54,345 nt of DNA. Origin: Gemmiger sp. An87 (GTDB lineage: Bacteria; Bacillota; Clostridia; Oscillospirales; Ruminococcaceae). Both the position numbers and the translations under genes were made by a program. The DNA is taken from NCBI RefSeq assembly GCF_002159185.1, contig NZ_NFHD01000023.1, positions 1 through 54,345 of the forward strand, given 5' to 3'. The notes under the pieces were generated by a model. The model searched no databases. It saw only the letters and a program-made list of their open reading frames with translations, and had not been told where the DNA came from. This document shows, piece after piece, positions 43,966 through 52,022 of this stretch (position 1 is the first letter of the stretch; each line of letters starts with the position of its first letter).

Positions 43966-44904
43966 TTATTCCTGCGCCGCGAACAGTCCGGTGGACAGAT
44001 ACCGGTCGCCGGTGTCCGGCAGGAGGGTCACGATGGTCTTTCCTGCGTTCTCCGGCAGCCGGGCCAGCCGGATGGCGCCTGCCAGTGCTGCGCCGGAGGA
44101 GATGCCCGCCAGCACACCCTCAGCCCGCCCCAACGCACGGCTGGCCTCAAAAGCCTGCTCGGTGGTTACGGTGAGCACCTCGTCGTAGGCCTGCTGGTTT
44201 AGCGCAGCAGGTACAAAGCCCGCTCCGATGCCCTGAATCTTGTGAGGGCCAGCCTTTCCGCCGGACAGCACCGGCGAATCCGCAGGCTCCACAGCAGCCA
44301 CATGGATGGCCGGATTCTGCTCCTTCAGATAGCGACTTACGCCGGTGATGGTACCGCCGGTGCCCACACCTGCCACAAACAGGTCAATCTGGCCGTCGGT
44401 ATCCTGCCAGATCTCGGGACCCGTGGTGCGGTAGTGTGCATCCGGATTGGCCGGATTCTCAAACTGGCCGGGAATAAAGCTGCCCGGGGTCTCACTGGCC
44501 AGCTCCTTTGCCTTTTCAATGGCGCCGGTCATCCCCTTCGCGCCGGGGGTGAGCACCAGCTCGGCCCCGTAGGCCATCATCAGCTGCCGCCGCTCCACAG
44601 ACATGGTATCCGGCATGACGATGATCACCCGGTAGCCCCGGGCCGCTGCCACAGAAGCAAGGCCGATGCCGGTATTGCCGCTGGTGGGCTCGATGATGGT
44701 GCCACCCGGGCCGATCAGGCCCTTGGCCTCGGCGTCATCCAGCATGGCCTTAGCCACCCGGTCCTTCACCGAACCGGCAGGGTTAAAGGATTCCAGCTTT
44801 GCCAGCAGTACGGCATTGAGGCCCAGCTGCTGTTCCAGGCGTGTGAGGCGAAGCAGGGGAGTGCGGCCGATCAGCTGGTCTGCCGCGGTATAGATCTTAG
44901 ACAT
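43966..44904 (-). CDS. cysK: Cysteine synthase A
   Basis: 312 residues, usual length. It makes cysteine from O-acetylserine and sulfide using PLP. Motifs: [23 protein letters not shown] (PLP Lys in SVKDR), [44 protein letters not shown] (phosphate loop) and GISSGAAL near the end. The leader of roughly 155 nt contains a short ORF ending in Cys codons and two hairpins, so expression may respond to cysteine supply. Start at 44904 with AAAGGAG upstream. Confidence 0.96.
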   Translation of the reverse strand: MSKIYTAADQLIGRTPLLRLTRLEQQLGLNAVLLAKLESFNPAGSVKDRVAKAMLDDAEAKGLIGPGGTIIEPTSGNTGIGLASVAAARGYRVIIVMPDTMSVERRQLMMAYGAELVLTPGAKGMTGAIEKAKELASETPGSFIPGQFENPANPDAHYRTTGPEIWQDTDGQIDLFVAGVGTGGTITGVSRYLKEQNPAIHVAAVEPADSPVLSGGKAGPHKIQGIGAGFVPAALNQQAYDEVLTVTTEQAFEASRALGRAEGVLAGISSGAALAGAIRLARLPENAGKTIVTLLPDTGDRYLSTGLFAAQE

Positions 44905-44947
44905 GGTTCATTCTCCTTTATCTGTTGTGTGATCTGTTTTCTTGTGT

Positions 44948-45008
44948 CCGGGATGGGTATTTTCCGCCCTGCCCGGTCAACATCGCGCCAGGCCCCCGGC
45001 CGCTGCGC
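44948..45008 (-). promoter_or_regulatory. Two leader hairpins ahead of cysK
   Basis: Hairpin 1 (45008-44985) pairs GCGC..GGCC with GGCC..GCGC and lies inside the short leader ORF. Hairpin 2 (44976-44948) pairs CCGGG..GGG with CCC..CCCGG and follows the leader stop codon. CCGGG within hairpin 1 can instead pair with CCCGG of hairpin 2, so the two forms could exclude each other. No T-run follows hairpin 2. Confidence 0.5.
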
Positions 45009-45027
45009 AAATACTCAGTCGTTTCAT
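44977..45027 (-). CDS. Putative cysteine leader peptide ahead of cysK
   Basis: A 16-codon ORF, MKRLSICAAAGGLARC, starts 33 bases after the predicted transcript start and ends 72 bases before cysK. It has Cys at codon 7 and as its last sense codon. AAAGG lies about eleven bases before its ATG. A hairpin overlaps its second half and another follows its stop. This is the layout of a translation-sensing leader peptide, here for cysteine. There is no protein evidence and a chance ORF of this size is possible. Confidence 0.5.
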   Translation of the reverse strand: MKRLSICAAAGGLARC

Positions 45028-45066
45028 TGCACACGCCGCCTTTCTATGAAAAATGAAGATAGAGGT

Positions 45067-45095
45067 ATGATACACCATATTCCCTATCCGGTCAA
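45067..45095 (-). promoter_or_regulatory. Promoter of cysK, with an inverted repeat over the -35
   Basis: TTGACC (45095-45090), 17-base spacer, TATCAT (45072-45067). The -35 lies inside the inverted repeat CCTAT-N7-ATAGG, flanked by ATAT on both sides, a likely repressor site. Confidence 0.8.
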
Positions 45096-45222
45096 TAGGA
45101 TATTATGTCTTTTTCTGTTTTGTTGGTTTTCAAACATACCACAACAAGCCAACCGGGTATACTGAATCCATAAGCTGTTTGAGAAACCGCCCCGCCGGGG
45201 CATGCAAGGAGGAAACACTGCT

Positions 45223-45924
45223 ATGATCCGCAGAATCATCAAAATCGACGAAGCTGCCTGCAACGGCTGCGGTGCCTGTGCCGCGGCCTGCCACGAGGGG
45301 GCCATTGGCATGGTAAACGGCAAGGCCCGCCTGCTGCGGGACGACTATTGCGACGGCCTGGGCGACTGCCTGCCCGCCTGCCCCACCGGGGCCATCTCCT
45401 TCGAGGAGCGGGAGGCAGCGGCCTATGACGAGGCCGCCGTTCTGGCCAACAAGGCAAAAACCGGCACACCTGCTCACACCGGCTGCCCCGGCAGCCGCAG
45501 CCGGGTGCTGAATGCCCAGCCTGCCGCCGCTGTACCCGGCCAGGAGCCTGCCAGCTGCCTGCGCCAGTGGCCGGTGCAGATCAAGCTGGCGCCGGTGAAC
45601 GCCCCCTATTTTGAGGGTGCGGACCTGCTCATCGCCGCCGACTGTACCGCCTATGCCTATGCCGGACTGCACAGCCGGTTCATGGCCGGACGGGTAACCC
45701 TGATCGGCTGCCCCAAGCTGGACATGGTGGATTACTCCGAAAAACTGGGAGCCATCCTGGCCGCCAATAACCTGCGCAGCCTGACTGTGGTGCGCATGGA
45801 GGTGCCTTGCTGCGGCGGCATGGAACACGCCGTGCAGCGGGCGGTGGCCGCCAGCGGCAAGCCGCTGGATGTGAAGGTGGTCGTAATCAGCACCGACGGC
45901 CGCATTCTGAAAGAGTCTGTTTGA
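45223..45924 (+). CDS. Ferredoxin-domain iron-sulfur protein
   Basis: 233 residues. The first cluster motif is intact, CNGCGACAAAC (C-x2-C-x2-C-x3-C). The second is CDGLGDCLPACP, where Leu stands where the middle Cys would be; this variant is common in this protein type. The C-terminal half, from about residue 115, has ADLLIAADCTAYAY, LIGCPKLD and VPCCGGMEHAV, with further conserved Cys that may bind metal. Function unknown; an electron carrier or accessory protein is likely. Start at 45223 with AAGGAGG upstream. Divergent from cysK. Confidence 0.85.
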   Translation: MIRRIIKIDEAACNGCGACAAACHEGAIGMVNGKARLLRDDYCDGLGDCLPACPTGAISFEEREAAAYDEAAVLANKAKTGTPAHTGCPGSRSRVLNAQPAAAVPGQEPASCLRQWPVQIKLAPVNAPYFEGADLLIAADCTAYAYAGLHSRFMAGRVTLIGCPKLDMVDYSEKLGAILAANNLRSLTVVRMEVPCCGGMEHAVQRAVAASGKPLDVKVVVISTDGRILKESV

Positions 45925-45925
45925 G

Positions 45926-45961
45926 AAAAAGCGCAAAAGCCAAATGGCTTTTGCGCTTTTT
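45926..45961. terminator. Bidirectional terminator between the iron-sulfur protein and DUF1653 genes
   Basis: GCGCAAAAGCC (45931-45941) pairs with GGCTTTTGCGC (45946-45956), flanked by five A and five T. Confidence 0.9.
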
Positions 45962-45976
45962 CCTTGCGGGCAGGGC

Positions 45977-46210
45977 TCAGTCTCCGACCCGCTCAAAGCG
46001 CCAGGTCTGGTCCGCGTCCGGGTATTTTTCCCGGTCCACCGGGCCTGCAAACATTTCGTAGGGGCGCACCCACAGGCCGCCCTCCCCGTACAGCGGCCGG
46101 TACACCACCAGCCGCTCCTCGGTCTCGCTGTGGCGGGCAACGCCCACCACCTGATAAAAGTTGCCTTTAAAATGCCGGTAACGCCCCGGCGTGATCTGCC
46201 GTTCTTCCAT
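45977..46210 (-). CDS. DUF1653 family protein
   Basis: 77 residues. The DUF1653 pattern is clear: PGRYRHFKGNFYQVVGVARHSETEE, then VVYRPLYGEGGLWVRPYEMF. Role unknown. The start at 46210 (MEERQITPG) is preferred because GGAG in the end of the upstream gene is eleven bases away; a GTG at 46219 is too close to it. Five bases separate it from the upstream stop codon, so it is co-translated with the GIY-YIG/GNAT gene. Confidence 0.85.
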   Translation of the reverse strand: MEERQITPGRYRHFKGNFYQVVGVARHSETEERLVVYRPLYGEGGLWVRPYEMFAGPVDREKYPDADQTWRFERVGD

Positions 46211-46215
46211 CCGGT

Positions 46216-47127
46216 TCACTGCTCCTTTTCCACTGCGGGCTGCTCCAGCCCGGCCATCTCCCGCCAGCCGGTGCCCCGCCGCGCCCCGGCAGCCAGGGCC
46301 GCCAGCTCTCCGGGCAGCGGCGCACGGGGTTCTGCTTCGGGCGGATCGGTGCGGCCGGGGGCCAGGTCCATAAGCCAGTAGCTCACACCCTGCCAGCCGT
46401 TTTTCAGCCCGCAGCGAGCCTGCCGCCCCTCACACACAAAGCCGAACCGCTCATGAAAGGCCTCGCTGGCCGGATTCGGGTCCGCCAGCACCGCGTAGGC
46501 ATTCCAGTAGCCCTGGCGGCACAGCGCCGCCAGCAGCGCATGATACAGCATGCTGCCCACGCCCAGCCGCCGGGCCTCGGGGGCAAGATAGATGGTGGTT
46601 TCGGTGTCCCAGGCGTAGGCACCGGTGCCGTAGCGCCAGGGATGGGCACAGGCATAGCCCATCGGCTGGCCCAGAGCGTTCTCCGCCAGGAAAAAGGGCA
46701 GCCGGCGGCAGAGCGCGCGCATCTCCTTGCGGTAATCCTCCAGCTTGGGCGGCTGGTACAAAAAGGACGCAGTGGAGTGCAGTACATAGTGGCTGTAGAT
46801 GCCCAGCACTGCCTCAGCGTCTGCCGGGCGGGCAGGACGCAGCAGCACAAAGCGGGCTGGGTCAAATCTGGCGGCCAGCGCTTCTTTTTCCTCTTTGCTG
46901 CACTTTTTCAGCGCCGCTTCCCGGCGCAGAGCAGCACTTTTATCCTCCAGCAGCTCGGCATAGGCCAGCGTTTCGCCGCCAAAGCCCCGGGTGTATTTTG
47001 CGCCCTTGCCGCCCGCATGGGTCCGCAGCCGGCGCAGCAGGTCATTGGTCCAGCCGGTATACAGCGCCCCGTTGGCGCAGCGCATCATGTATACATAGGC
47101 AGGAGCGGCAATATTGCGTTCTTCCAT
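46216..47127 (-). CDS. GIY-YIG nuclease-domain / GNAT acetyltransferase fusion
   Basis: 303 residues with two domains that normally stand alone. Residues 1-90 are a GIY-YIG domain of the UPF0213/YhbQ type: YVYMMRCANGALYTGWTNDLLRRL, with H-x-GGKGAKYTRGF and a late Glu/Lys-rich helix. Residues 92-250 are a GNAT fold close to phosphinothricin/L-amino acid N-acetyltransferases: RPARPADAEAVLGIYSHYVLHSTASF and the acetyl-CoA loop ARRLGVGSMLYHALL. The last 50 residues are Pro/Ala-rich. No frameshift or intervening stop is seen. Substrate of either domain is unknown. Confidence 0.88.
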   Translation of the reverse strand: MEERNIAAPAYVYMMRCANGALYTGWTNDLLRRLRTHAGGKGAKYTRGFGGETLAYAELLEDKSAALRREAALKKCSKEEKEALAARFDPARFVLLRPARPADAEAVLGIYSHYVLHSTASFLYQPPKLEDYRKEMRALCRRLPFFLAENALGQPMGYACAHPWRYGTGAYAWDTETTIYLAPEARRLGVGSMLYHALLAALCRQGYWNAYAVLADPNPASEAFHERFGFVCEGRQARCGLKNGWQGVSYWLMDLAPGRTDPPEAEPRAPLPGELAALAAGARRGTGWREMAGLEQPAVEKEQ

Positions 47128-47154
47128 GGCTGTTTCATTCCTTATATTGCAATG

Positions 47155-47985
47155 TTACTTTTTGCCGCCCCGCAGCACAAAATAGCAGGCGGCGATGGCA
47201 TCCTCTTTGGTTTCGGCGGTGATCAGAAACCGGCTGGCGTGGCAGAAACGCAAAGTGGAAATGCCCGAGGACTTGCGCAGATGCTCCTCCGGCTGGCCCG
47301 CCCAGCCCATGGGGAAGGGCTTCTTGGGCCGCTTGGTCAGCCGGTCGTTCACACACTGGGCCGACCAGCCGCCCCGCTGGCTGGGATAAACCACAAACAG
47401 CGCATCACTGCGGTAGAGGGCGTTTTTCCAGGGAGCATAGCAGGGCAGGATCACAATGCCATCCCGGCTTTCCTCATAGGCCTTCTGCACCAGTGCGTCC
47501 GCACGGTTCACCGCCCGGGCCGCCTCGATGTTGTTCTCCAGAATCACCTGGGCAAAATCCACCGCCCGGGCAAAACAGGCATCCGGGTCCTGGGGCTGAT
47601 CCCACAGGGGATTGAAGCCACCGATGGCATCCGCCAGCAGGCAGCTCTCGCCGGTGTTGTCGTTCAGATCCAGCGGCTGCACGAAATTCTCGTCCAGCAG
47701 GCGGGCCTGATTTTCCCCCACCAGCTGCGCGCCAAACTCCTTCCACAGCAGGCCGAAGGCCGCATAGGGAATCCCGTTGGGACGCTCGGCCCGGTCTGCC
47801 GCATGATGGTCGAAGGGACCGTTGCCGATGTCGTACACGATGCCGTCAAAATTTTCCGGCACCGCAAAACCCCGGGTCACGGTAAAGTCCGGCCGCAGGA
47901 TACGCAGCAGCGCGGTGCTGAACACATCGTCGGCGTGGAACTTGCCGCCGTGGGTAAATCCGTTTTTGGGTACTTGCATGCTCAT
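47155..47985 (-). CDS. MYG1/UPF0160 family metal-dependent hydrolase
   Basis: 276 residues. Family motifs: GFTHGGKFHADDVFSTALLRIL near the start (metal ligands), IVYDIGNGPFDHHAADRAERPNGIPYAAFGLLW, and DNTGESCLLADAIGGFNPLW. Eukaryotic MYG1 is a 3'-5' RNA exonuclease; bacterial function is unclear. Start at 47985 (MSMQVPKNGF) is favoured by GAGG nine bases upstream; ATGs at 48000 and 47994 are less supported. Three same-strand genes follow one another here (this gene, the fusion and DUF1653). Confidence 0.87.
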   Translation of the reverse strand: MSMQVPKNGFTHGGKFHADDVFSTALLRILRPDFTVTRGFAVPENFDGIVYDIGNGPFDHHAADRAERPNGIPYAAFGLLWKEFGAQLVGENQARLLDENFVQPLDLNDNTGESCLLADAIGGFNPLWDQPQDPDACFARAVDFAQVILENNIEAARAVNRADALVQKAYEESRDGIVILPCYAPWKNALYRSDALFVVYPSQRGGWSAQCVNDRLTKRPKKPFPMGWAGQPEEHLRKSSGISTLRFCHASRFLITAETKEDAIAACYFVLRGGKK

Positions 47986-48095
47986 GGAATCCATCCTCAT
48001 ACTTTTTATTGTTATACCCTTTCAGTATACCACATTCCCGCAAGACCCGACGCAAAAAATGGCAGACGCTTTTCCTGTGCAGCCCCTTGCAAACG

Positions 48096-48104
48096 TGTTA
48101 TAAT
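48096..48104 (+). promoter_or_regulatory. Extended -10 promoter of the amidase gene
   Basis: TGT-TATAAT, a TGn-extended consensus -10. The -35 (TGTGCA, 17 bases upstream) is weak. A GCCCCGCC/GGCGGGGC hairpin follows in the leader. Confidence 0.7.
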
Positions 48105-48154
48105 GAAGGCAAAGCCCCGCCGGGCGGGGCAGCCAAGAGAGGGGGACCCATCCT

Positions 48155-50305
48155 ATGCCCGTAAAAACCAAACGCCCCTTTGCGTTGGGAATGATTCTTC
48201 TGGCCATTGCCGCGCTGGCGGCGCTGGTCGTTGCCATCGTCCTGCTGATCGGAGGTATTTCCGGACTGGCCATGCCTCATATGACAGCCCCGGAACAGAT
48301 CCGGGCGGTGCTGCTGGATGACACCTGGGCCGGATATTTTGACGAAAGTCACACCCGCGCCGAGCAGGAGGCCTTCCTGGCCAGCACATTGGATGAAGCT
48401 GCTGCCCAGGGAGCCAACACCGTGCTGGTGGCCGGGTCTGTGCCCGGGGGCGGCGTGCTGGCCCGTAAACTGGAAAATGCCGAGACCGCGCCCATGGTAA
48501 GCGAGTCCGACAAATTCTTATCCTCTTTCGACCCCATCCGGATACTGATGCAGCAGGCTGCCAAACGGGAGATGCTGGTGGCCCTCTACCAGCCGGAGGG
48601 CGTTTCCCTGAAGGACTGGATGACCGAGACCGCGGACCGATACGGCCTGACCCTATATGCGCTGAGCGGCGAAGGCGTCAATGCTCGCTACACCGCCGGA
48701 GAACAACCGGAGCTGGTCCTGGCCCAGAAAAGCCCGGCGCTGGCCGCCGCTGTATGCCAGCTGCAGCCGGGCACCGGCGTGGTGCTGGGCAGCCTTTCCG
48801 GCCTGGTGAACGGCGAGGAGAGCGCAGCCGTGACCCTGCAGTATCTTTCCGGCGACGGACTGCCCGACATCGCCCAGCAGCAGTTCAGCCAGACACTGGC
48901 CATCGTCTCCCCGGACCCGGCCAGCAAGGTCTACACCGACACCATCTTTTTGATGGGTACCTCCGACCCCAGCCAGCCCCTGACCGTGAATGGCCAGGAG
49001 GTGGAGCGCTACGGCTCCTATGGCATGTGGGGGCTGGAGGTAAGCCTTACCGAGGGCGATAATGTCTTCACCGCCCAGCAGGGCGAGACCACTGCCTCCA
49101 TCACACTGACCAAGCCCGCACCCAGCACCGGGTCCGGCAGCTCCGGCGGCAGCCAGATTGTCTCCGACGGGTCGGTAGCCGCCCAGCCGGGCCAGCTGCT
49201 TCGTGTCACATCAACCCTGGCCAGCGCCCTTTCCGATTATCAGGACACCAGCACCATTGCCATGACCGCTTATGAGGGCGCCGTGGCCCAGGTGATGGAC
49301 AGCGTCTCCTTTGTGAATGGGACTACCCGTACCTATGCCTACCAGCTGCCGGACGGTAACTACATAAAAGCGTCGGACTGCGAGCTTCTGGAGGAGGGAA
49401 CCGCTCAGGCAGCCTTCACCGGGCTTTCTGCCAGCGAGGAGAACGGCATCGAATACCTGACCTTTGCAGGCAACGGCACGCCCTATTACAGTCACACCTG
49501 GGAGGGCAACGAATTCACCCTGCATTTTTATTCCGCCACCTTCTCGGGCGAATTTCCTCAGAGCTTCGGCTTTGTGGGCACCAGCGTGACCGTGGAGCCG
49601 GAGGAAAACGGCTTTGCGCTGCACATTACCTTCCAGGACAGCGACCCTCTGTGGGGCTATTTCGTGGATTATACCCAGGAGGGCGGCACCCGCATCGCCC
49701 TGAAGCATCAGCCGGCCATCCGCGCGGTTTCCACCGCAAGCCTGCCGCTGGACGGTGTAACCGTTCTGCTGGACCCGGGCCATGGCGGAGACGACATGGG
49801 TGCGCCCGGCTCCCCGGTGGAGGATTTTCCCCAGGAGAGCGAGCTGAACCTTTCCGCCGCACTGGCGGCCAAGTACCGGCTGGAGCAGCTGGGGGCCACC
49901 GTGACCATGACCCGGGACACCGACGTATTCTACACTCTGGCCGAGCGGATGGAGATGCTTAACAGCCAGAAGCCGGACTTTTTCATCGCCATCCATCACA
50001 ACAGTGCTGCGCTGAATTCCGATCTGAACCAGGTGGGCGGCACCGAGGCTTACTGGTTCTACACCGAGGGCAAGCCCCTGGCCACCGCCCTTTCGGCAAA
50101 TGTAAGTCTGGCCACTGAGCGAAACGACCGGGGCCCCAAATACTCGGCCTTTTACGTGACCCGCTCCAACATCTGCCCCGCCGTGCTGCTGGAGCTGGGC
50201 TTTGTGAGCAATCCGGCAGAGTACGAGAGCTGCGCCACGCTGGAAGGCCTCTGGGCCGAGGGCGGTGCCATTGCCCAGGCTGTGCTGGACAGCATGCCCG
50301 ACTGA
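48155..50305 (+). CDS. N-acetylmuramoyl-L-alanine amidase (Amidase_3), membrane-anchored
   Basis: 716 residues. One N-terminal membrane helix (about 10-35), then a large extracellular part. Residues 45-300 are an uncharacterised domain resembling glycosidase-like barrels; a Ser/Gly linker follows near 325. The last 190 residues are an Amidase_3 catalytic domain: VLLDPGHGGDDMGAPG (Zn His), ESELNLSAALAAKY (Zn Glu), FIAIHHNSA (Zn His) and VLLELGFVSN (catalytic Glu). It cleaves the bond between muramic acid and the stem peptide. Start at 48155 with AGAGGGGG upstream. Monocistronic, followed by a strong terminator. Confidence 0.92.
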   Translation: MPVKTKRPFALGMILLAIAALAALVVAIVLLIGGISGLAMPHMTAPEQIRAVLLDDTWAGYFDESHTRAEQEAFLASTLDEAAAQGANTVLVAGSVPGGGVLARKLENAETAPMVSESDKFLSSFDPIRILMQQAAKREMLVALYQPEGVSLKDWMTETADRYGLTLYALSGEGVNARYTAGEQPELVLAQKSPALAAAVCQLQPGTGVVLGSLSGLVNGEESAAVTLQYLSGDGLPDIAQQQFSQTLAIVSPDPASKVYTDTIFLMGTSDPSQPLTVNGQEVERYGSYGMWGLEVSLTEGDNVFTAQQGETTASITLTKPAPSTGSGSSGGSQIVSDGSVAAQPGQLLRVTSTLASALSDYQDTSTIAMTAYEGAVAQVMDSVSFVNGTTRTYAYQLPDGNYIKASDCELLEEGTAQAAFTGLSASEENGIEYLTFAGNGTPYYSHTWEGNEFTLHFYSATFSGEFPQSFGFVGTSVTVEPEENGFALHITFQDSDPLWGYFVDYTQEGGTRIALKHQPAIRAVSTASLPLDGVTVLLDPGHGGDDMGAPGSPVEDFPQESELNLSAALAAKYRLEQLGATVTMTRDTDVFYTLAERMEMLNSQKPDFFIAIHHNSAALNSDLNQVGGTEAYWFYTEGKPLATALSANVSLATERNDRGPKYSAFYVTRSNICPAVLLELGFVSNPAEYESCATLEGLWAEGGAIAQAVLDSMPD

Positions 50306-50312
50306 ATGTTTT

Positions 50313-50348
50313 AAAAAATGCCCACTGGAAATCCAGTGGGCATTTTTT
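50313..50348. terminator. Terminator of the amidase gene
   Basis: CCCACTGGA/TCCAGTGGG stem extended by A/T pairs, with T-runs on both strands. Confidence 0.9.
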
Positions 50349-50359
50349 ATTTTGCTGCT

Positions 50360-50385
50360 GAAAGATACCCCCACCCTCAGTCGTA
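50360..50385 (+). promoter_or_regulatory. Candidate ECF-type promoter of the sigma/anti-sigma operon
   Basis: GAAAGA (50360-50365), exactly 16 bases, then CGTA (50382-50385). This resembles the known ECF pattern GAAAC-N16/17-CGTA, so the sigma factor may control its own gene. Confidence 0.45.
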
Positions 50386-50445
50386 TTCCTGGTGAAAGCG
50401 CTTTTCCACACCACAGCAAAGGAAGTGAGCGATACGAATACTCCC

Positions 50446-50922
50446 ATGGACCGCCGCCAGGCAGAGCGGCTGGTGAATACCTATTCCGACCTGATCCTGC
50501 GGCTGAGCTATACCTATCTGAAAAGCACCGCCGACGCACAGGATATCTGCCAGACCGTTTTTCTCAAGCTGCTCACCAATCCCCGGCATTTTGAAAGTCC
50601 GGAGCATGAAAAGGCCTGGATCATCCGCACCGCCGCAAACGCCTGCAAAGACCTTTTGAAAAGCCACTGGCGGCGCACCACCGTGGCCATGGACGAGGCC
50701 GCGCCTGTGCCCGCGCCGCCGGTGGAGGAGGGAAGCCTGCTGGCTGCCGTGCAGCTGCTGCCGCCCAAATACCGGGCGGTAATCTATCTGTATTATTACG
50801 AGGGCTACGCCGCCAAGGAGATTGCCCGGCTGCTGGGCGAAAACCCCGCCACCATCTCCACCCGGCTGAACCGGGGCCGGGCGCGGCTGCGCACCCTACT
50901 GGAACAGGAGGAACTGGCATGA
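50446..50922 (+). CDS. ECF-type RNA polymerase sigma factor
   Basis: 158 residues from the ATG at 50446. Sigma region 2 is seen as LVNTYSDLILRLSYTYLKSTADAQDICQTVFLKLL, with region 2.4 HEKAWIIRTAANACKDLLKSHWRR. Region 4 is LPPKYRAVIYLYYYEGYAAKEIARLLGENPATISTRLNRGRARLR. The start is uncertain: GTG at 50392 lies on the predicted transcript start, GTG at 50425 has too short a spacing, and ATG at 50446 agrees with the family. It overlaps the anti-sigma gene by four bases. Confidence 0.9.
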   Translation: MDRRQAERLVNTYSDLILRLSYTYLKSTADAQDICQTVFLKLLTNPRHFESPEHEKAWIIRTAANACKDLLKSHWRRTTVAMDEAAPVPAPPVEEGSLLAAVQLLPPKYRAVIYLYYYEGYAAKEIARLLGENPATISTRLNRGRARLRTLLEQEELA

Positions 50923-51941
50923 AGACCTATCGGGAATCCATGAATGAGCTTCGGTTTTCCCCGCAGCAAAAACAGGAAATGATCGACCAACTGATGAACC
51001 AATCCGTCCGGCCGCCCAGAGGGCGCGCCATTCCTCTGCGGCGAATCTGTGCCCTGGGCGCGGCCGCAGCTCTCGCCGGCGCCCTTTGTCTGGGTGCCGC
51101 GGCCAGCGGCGTGCTGAAGCCCGCCGCTCAGGCCTTTGGCGCAGTATTCGGCACCACCCCCGCCCAGACCGAAATCATCGACCGGATCGGCCGCCCGCTG
51201 GACGCACGGGCCACTGTGAACGGGGTCACCGTGCAGGCCGACGCCATCATCGGCGACACCTACAGCTACGCCATCGTATACTCCATCTACCGGGAGGACG
51301 GCCAGCCCATCACCGCGGACCCGGACCCCAACCGGGACGGAGCGCTGGCCCTTCGCTTCGGCGATTGGGACACCGATGTGGGCCACATGGGCGGCATGCA
51401 CGGCACGGCCTGGTTCTTCGACGAGGACCCGGCCGACAACGCAGTACAGTTTGTACAGCTGCTCACCGCCGACGCCCCGCTGGAGCCGGGCACCGCCACC
51501 GTCCACCTGACCGATCTGAAACAGGGAATCGGCGAGGACGCGGCGCTGCTGGCCGAGGGCAGCTGGGAGCTGCGCTTCGATTTCGCCTTTGAGGACAGCT
51601 CTCTGGAGCTGCCCGGCGGCCAGAGCTTCACCGTAAACGGAGCATCTGCAGTGCTGAACAGTGTCGCCGTCTCTCCACTGTCGCTGCGGATCGACTACAC
51701 AGTGGAAACCGGATTGAGCAGCTCCTCTGGCACAGCAGACAGCACCCCCACCCCGCAGCCGGTCTTCCTGACTCTCACCGACGGCAGCCGCATTGATCTG
51801 ACCGGCTTCGGCGGCGGCGTCCGGCCGGAAGGGGACAGCCTCCGCTGCGAGCTCAGCGGCGTGTTTGACCAGATTTTCCCGCTGGATACCATCGAAAGCA
51901 TCACCATCGGGGAAGTGACTCTTCCGGTGAACAGCCAATAA
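50919..51941 (+). CDS. Membrane-anchored anti-sigma factor (DUF4179-type)
   Basis: 340 residues. A cytoplasmic N-terminus of about 42 residues (FSPQQKQEMIDQLMNQ) is followed by one hydrophobic helix ICALGAAAALAGALCLGAAAS near 43-63, then an extracellular DUF4179-like domain (AFGAVFGTTPAQTEIIDRIG, VNGVTVQADAIIGDTYSYAIVYSIYRED). This layout is usual for partners of clostridial ECF sigma factors: the inside part holds the sigma factor and the outside part senses a signal. The ATGA overlap with the sigma gene supports a pair. The signal is unknown. Confidence 0.88.
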   Translation: MKTYRESMNELRFSPQQKQEMIDQLMNQSVRPPRGRAIPLRRICALGAAAALAGALCLGAAASGVLKPAAQAFGAVFGTTPAQTEIIDRIGRPLDARATVNGVTVQADAIIGDTYSYAIVYSIYREDGQPITADPDPNRDGALALRFGDWDTDVGHMGGMHGTAWFFDEDPADNAVQFVQLLTADAPLEPGTATVHLTDLKQGIGEDAALLAEGSWELRFDFAFEDSSLELPGGQSFTVNGASAVLNSVAVSPLSLRIDYTVETGLSSSSGTADSTPTPQPVFLTLTDGSRIDLTGFGGGVRPEGDSLRCELSGVFDQIFPLDTIESITIGEVTLPVNSQ

Positions 51942-51968
51942 TTTTGAATAAACCACCATCCATTATGC

Positions 51969-52003
51969 AAAAAAGGACCTGCCCGACTGGGCAGGTCCTT
52001 TTG
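51969..52003. terminator. Shared terminator of the anti-sigma and convergent binding-protein genes
   Basis: GGACCTGCCC (51975-51984) pairs with GGGCAGGTCC (51989-51998), flanked by A-run and T-run. Confidence 0.9.
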
Positions 52004-52022
52004 ATTTGCTTTTGTGCCTTGA

